Origin: Rhopalosiphum padi
Taxonomy: Eukaryota; Arthropoda; Insecta; Hemiptera; Aphididae
Length of the DNA: 64,000 nucleotides
Assembly: GCF_020882245.1 (NCBI RefSeq)
Contig: NC_083599.1
Location: 72,089,745 to 72,153,744, forward strand
Direction: 5' to 3'
The notes under the pieces were generated by a model that did no database searches, had not been told where the DNA came from, and saw nothing but the letters and a program-made list of their open reading frames with translations. Shown one piece after another: positions 59,481 to 64,000 of this stretch. A program made the position numbers and the translations under genes. How positions within the stretch are numbered: the stretch's first letter is position 1; each line of letters begins with the position of its first letter.

Positions 59481-61190
59481 CAAAGTTTTCACCATTGCCC
59501 AATGTTAAGTAATTTTAATTGAATTCTTAATTATTATATATAAACAGCTATCCTATACTCAGAATAGCCTATTGTGTATAGACACAATTAAACAATGGTG
59601 ATGTTTGAACATTAAAATATTTTTTTCAGTAACCAAAGTATACTCTTTATTACTAGCGTTTTCACTACCTTTGAGTTATTATGTAAAAGTGATTCAGTAT
59701 TAGTAGTACCTATTACATATTATATTAATAAATATGTATTTACCACAATAGATATTTATAATTTATGTATTTTGTATTACTAAATCCTTACTAATGTAGT
59801 AGTGTTGTGGTTTCTACCATATTTAAGTTACTTTTTTTAATGGTTCAATAAATTATAAAGCTGTAACGACCGATACAAGTAGTAGGATCATTTGCCGTAT
59901 AGCACAAATACCTTGAACCTGCCTGGTGTATTATGAAAATCTGATTATTTTTGCATAAATACTTATTGTTGATGGTTTATTAAAAATTATTATAGTTATA
60001 TATTATTTAGATGGATATAAAAATATTTTTATTGTTTGTTATCATTTTTTATAAATCGTTTGACAATTGAAATAAATATGATAACATTTTATGGAACATA
60101 GTCTTAAAAGAGAGGTCGGACAACTTCTTGCCGCTGGCTGATTAAAAATTAGAATCATTGATCATAATAGAAGTTAGAAGTATATTAATATATTATACTA
60201 TCTATGGTTAGAATGCTTAATAAAGCAAAAACATATATTACCTATATATCAATATATATAATACATCCCTTTTGAAAACTCCCGTCTCGAGCTCTACCTT
60301 TGTTAGTGGGTAACCATGCTAAGATATATTTTATTTTATCTTTATTATAATATTGTTTCTCTATGCTAAATATTATTAAATATTTTATTATGATTTGAAC
60401 GGCTTTCTATTGCATACAAAAATAGGAGAAGATTGAATTGGCTACTAGAAACCACCTTCAACGTTTAAAATGTTTCTAATATAAAAATTTCTTCACACAT
60501 CATTGTAAGTTTTACGCAAACTGCATTACAAAATATTAAATCCAGTAATCTACACATAAATCACATAAATTGTGGTTTCCTTTATTTTGTGATACTATTA
60601 TTATTCTATTTTTAAAACTATATGCCGGCCGCTGGAGAAGGCTATGTTATTTTTATCAATTCTATTGTTCAAATGGTTCATTATTTATTTGTATTTTCAA
60701 TATTGTGCTATTTTTAATACGATAACATTTTTAAAGTTTTCAAATTTTTTAGGTTAAGTATAATTTTCAAAAATGCATAATAATTATTTTATCTTGTGTA
60801 TATAGCGAAAAATAATTAGTTAAATTAATTGCTCCACTTGTTCCATGACATACCTCAAAAATCCAAAATGTTTGCCTGGTGCTACTTAATTAAAAAAAAA
60901 ATGATTATATTATTATTTATATATATTTTTAAAGCACTTTTTTGGTGTCAAATCTTTCAATAGTTTCATGAAGTACCTTATAATTTAAGGCTTAAATTAC
61001 GTTCAATTTCCGGTCGGTGGTACCTACTTGATTTAATTTTTTTTTATAAAATGTTCAACAGTTCACGTCTAGTTTTATTTTCCTCTAAAAAAACTTTTTG
61101 GCTGTAAAATTCAAATTATTTACATCGAATCTTAAAATACTTATCAAATTTACAGTAAACAATATAAAATATTTTAGTGGTATATAATAC
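59481..61190. other. AT-rich intergenic DNA
   Basis: No coding signal or TIR pair. Sits between the compound repeat and the TA microsatellite. Confidence 0.45.
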
Positions 61191-61192
61191 TG

Positions 61193-61206
61193 TTATATAT
61201 ATATAT

Positions 61207-61238
<32 letters not shown>

Positions 61239-61242
61239 TATA
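61193..61242. repeat. (TA)n microsatellite
   Basis: About 50 bp of almost pure TA dinucleotide. Confidence 0.95.
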
Positions 61243-61298
61243 ACGCACAAATTTAAATAATATAGTACTTTACAGAAGATACTATGTTTATACTTTAG

Positions 61299-61634
61299 GT
61301 GAGAATACTGAGGTCTGAGAATACTAATATGAATGAAATTTTGTCAGATTCTTCATCCTCTATCGGTAAAGCAACTGTGGATGAAGAGGAAGAATGGAGA
61401 GGATTCAAGTCAGAAAAACTACTCATAATAGAAAAAGACACAAATAGAAAACGTCCTACTAAATACATGGAACCGTGTCCAGAAATAGACCGTATTCTTA
61501 ACGCATCCAGGATGAGATCTCACTTAAATACATTAATATTAAACGGCAACATCTCATCCACTTGTCATTTTAAAAAGACTGCCTATATAATATCAAATAC
61601 TTGTTCATTTGATGCAGTCATAGTTGGGATATAG
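61299..61634 (+). pseudogene. Exon of an unrecognised repeat-borne protein, cut off by transposon insertion
   Basis: A 111-codon frame follows an acceptor-like 'tatactttag' (ending 61298). It starts acidic (LSDSSSSIGKATVDEEEEW), has a basic RKRPTKYMEPCPEIDRI stretch and ends CHFKKTAYIISNTCSFDAVI. As I recall, the ISNTC-x-FD piece occurs in a family of multi-copy aphid proteins of unknown function, where it continues further. Here the frame meets a TAG at 61632, exactly where the GC-richer leader of the DD82E element seems to begin, so the insertion probably truncated it. No function assigned. Confidence 0.45.
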
Positions 61635-61962
61635 TCCATACCACGAGAGAACGCATACGGCGGCCGACCAAAACTCGTCATTTTCGCGCACGAGTGTCCC
61701 CTCCACTAAGCAGTCTTAAGCCGAAACAAGTCGATTGCTATCGGAGCTGGTCGGTTTTCGGTTGGCGCACGTGTATACAGGCTGATTGTTATTAGCTACG
61801 CAACTGACAACTGTTGATTCGTACGTCGCGCGTCGTTTACGTTACTGTCTTGTGTTTTTTTTACCAAGTATCTTAAGTTATTTTAATTTTTTTTTTGCGC
61901 CAGTGTTTGCGTTCTGTTTTATTTTGACTGTCTATTGTGTACGTTAATTTATTTTATCCAAA

Positions 61963-63488
61963 ATGAGTCAAGAAGGTAGTGACAACACAGCCATCCAACA
62001 AGGAACTGCCGGTTCTCCAATGAAAAAAAACCCTCGTGGAAAAGTAAGCATTATTTTAACTATTATCATTGTATTATATTATACTGTACCATTTTTTTTT
62101 TTTGTAATATAGTATATTGTATTATATTATACTAATAATATAACTATTATTTTTAGTTTGTTGGATCTGGTCAAAAAATGATGATTGTCAATTTGTATAA
62201 AACCAAAATTGCACAACAATCAAGTGGAGATGGGCCAAAATTGACGGCGAAAGAAATGATAAAAAAAATATCCGAAGAATGTGGTATCGGACAACGGACT
62301 GTGAGCATTGCTCTGTCAGAATATCGCAACAAAGGAATCGTGACATCGCCAAACAAGACCAAAATTAGACCGAAAGTGACAGATAAAATTGACGAGTTCA
62401 ACCAAAATGCTATCAGACAAAAAGTACATCAGTTTTGGCACAACCGTGAAATCCCGACATTAAATAAAATTTTAACAGCAATAAACGAAGATGATAGTTT
62501 GCCGGATTTTTCAAAAATGTCTTTGTACCGAGTACTAAAACATCTGAATTTTGAATATGTTCGTAAGTCTCGGAATAGCGCGTTAATTGAACGCAATGAT
62601 ATTGTATGTTGGCGTCGAAGATATTTGGAAAGCATTAAGCATTACCGTCAGTTGGGTAGACCAATATATTATTTGGATGAAACCTGGGTAAACGCAGGTG
62701 AAACTACAACACGTACATGGGTGGACAATACAGTGCAATCGACAAGGGACGCATTTCTACGGGGCCTTACAACAGGACAAAAGGCACCGTCTGGTAAGGG
62801 TAAGCGGCTCATTGTTGTGCACATCGGGTCATCAGACGGCTTTGTTGCTGGCGGTCTCCTATGCTTCGAGTCGAAAAAAAATACACAAGATTACCATGAC
62901 GAAATGAACGGTGATACTTTTTACGAGTGGTTCAACAAGATTTTACCATTATTGAATGAAAATGCCGTGATCGTCATGGACAATGCGTCTTATCATTCGG
63001 TGAAGATGGACCCATGCCCCGTTATCTCCTGGAAAAAGGCAGATATTATCAACTGGCTCGAAAATAAAGGTGAGGTAGTTGATCATACAAAAGTTAAATC
63101 CCAATTATTGGAACGTGTTCAAGTTTTAAAGCCACAATACGATCTATATGTAATAGATGAATTAGCGAAAGCTGCTAATAAAACGGTGTTACGTTTGCCC
63201 CCATATCACTGCGAATTAAACCCAATAGAACTCGCGTGGTCATCGGTAAAAAATTATGTCCGTATGAATAATACGACATATAAATTACCAGATGTTCGTA
63301 AACTATTGGAAGAAGGCGTAGAACGGGTTACTCCAGGTATGTGGGAAAACTTTGTTTCCCATGTGATAAAAGAAGAAGAGAAATTTTGGAAAATTGATGT
63401 TGTATCTGATCAACTTCTGGACGAAGAACAAGGATCACATGTCTTAACGATTACAGGTGACACAAGTTCAGACTTCGATTCCGATTAA
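61963..63488 (+). CDS. DD82E transposase (IS630/Tc1/mariner superfamily, Sailor-like)
   Basis: Exons 61963-62043 and 62157-63488 join in phase 0 over a 113-bp GT-AG intron to give 470 aa. The N-terminal third holds two helix-turn-helix-like segments (TAKEMIKKISEECGIGQRTV and KMSLYRVLKHLNFEY). The DDE core has YYLDETW (Asp ~201), VIVMDNASYH (Asp ~302) and LNPIELAW (Glu ~385); 82 residues separate the second Asp and the Glu, against 34-41 in Tc1 and mariner. A DD82E lineage called Sailor is known to me; placement here rests on this count. The DDE enzyme would cut and paste the element at TA sites. The tail is acidic (SSDFDSD). No stops or shifts, so it could be active. Confidence 0.87.
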
Positions 63489-63561
63489 ATCATTTGACAA
63501 TAAAAAACATTTATTATAAAATGATTTAATTTGAATTCAGTTTATATATATTTTTAATTAT

Positions 63562-64000
63562 GACTATATTACTGCAGTATTATTTATTATTTGTAAAAAT
63601 TGTTGTACATATTGTTTTTAAATCAATCGTAAGATTTTGTACATATTATATATTTTTTAATTAATATTTTGACTATATTACTGCAGTATTATTTATTATT
63701 TGTAAAAATTGTTGTACATATTGTTTTTAAATCAATCGTAAGATTTTGTACATATTATATATTTTTTAATTAATATTTTGACTATATTACTGCAGTATTA
63801 TTTATTATTTGTAAAAATTGTTGTACATATTGTTTTTAAATCAATCGTAAGATTTTGTACCTACATATTATATATTTTTTAATTAATATTTTGACTATAT
63901 TACTGCAGTATTATTTATTATTTGTAAAAATTGTTGTACATATTGTTTTTAAATCAATCGTAAGATTTTGTACATATTATATATTTTTTAATTAATATTT
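63562..64000. repeat. Tandem array of a 109-bp unit, at least four copies, continuing past the window
   Basis: Units begin at 63562, 63671, 63780 and 63893 with GACTATATTACTGCAGTATT and end in 'ttttttaattaatatttt'. Copies are almost identical; the third is 113 bp because of an extra 'ctac'. The array starts 73 bp after the transposase stop codon, just past the polyadenylation signal. Confidence 0.95.

Larger units (their letters stand above)
61631..64000 (+). mobile_element. Tc1/mariner-superfamily element of DD82E (Sailor-like) type, right end outside window
   Basis: The left limit is inferred at a TA (gggataTAGTCC) where the upstream coding exon is interrupted. It includes a GC-richer ~330-bp leader, an intact two-exon transposase gene (61963-63488), an AATAAA at 63499-63504 and a tandem array running to the window edge. 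The right terminus and target duplication cannot be seen. Confidence 0.55.

Overview
The window looks like nuclear DNA of an aphid (Aphididae; inferred). It is very AT-rich, genes are broken by introns with ordinary GT-AG borders, intergenic DNA is dense in hAT-type and other transposon debris, and the words TAGGTAC/GTACCTAC recur throughout. I see no bacterial, organellar or viral block.

Four host genes can be assembled exon by exon. (1) LRR1-type leucine-rich-repeat protein, minus strand, 15207-17226, two exons. (2) KLHL10-type BTB-BACK-Kelch protein, plus strand, 24635-32660, eight coding exons, with a one-base frame break in a run of five G at 31893-31897. (3) Spermidine synthase, minus strand, 36598-40215, five exons, intact. 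(4) DNALI1/p28 axonemal inner-arm dynein light chain, minus strand, 47610-51968, four exons, intact, one intron apparently GC-AG. KLHL10 and DNALI1 are known from male germline or cilium biology in other animals; the genes form no operon and their closeness may be chance.

The rest is mobile DNA. The left edge holds the 5' part of a FLYWCH/MULE-type gene (1-546, minus). 2.7-5.5 kb has a GC-rich block split by a hAT MITE that itself contains a smaller hAT MITE, followed by a decayed ZMYM-like hAT transposase. An exon-sized piece of ribosomal protein L5 lies at 6.2 kb, and a 1.1 kb internally deleted hAT with perfect 8-bp target duplication at 8.2-9.3 kb. 18.3-24.0 kb carries a PIF/Harbinger-like element with two intact genes (DDE nuclease and MADF protein) on opposite strands whose exons sit inside each other's introns. 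41.2-42.1 kb is a broken R1-like non-LTR retrotransposon end. 46.3-47.5 kb is a cluster of GTAATTTGCGCCA words in opposing orientation, with a hAT MITE inserted into one of them. 53.8-55.7 kb is a hAT remnant that has apparently taken up a solo LTR with 46-bp phrased repeats. The right edge has an intact Tc1/mariner-superfamily transposase with DD82E spacing (Sailor-like), 470 aa, followed by at least four tandem 109-bp units running off the window; it has apparently inserted into and truncated another repeat-borne coding exon.

The strongest leads are the interlocked Harbinger gene pair, the KLHL10 frame break, the intact DD82E element with its tandem array, and the phrased repeat blocks. All identifications are from reading translated sequence; no database search was run.
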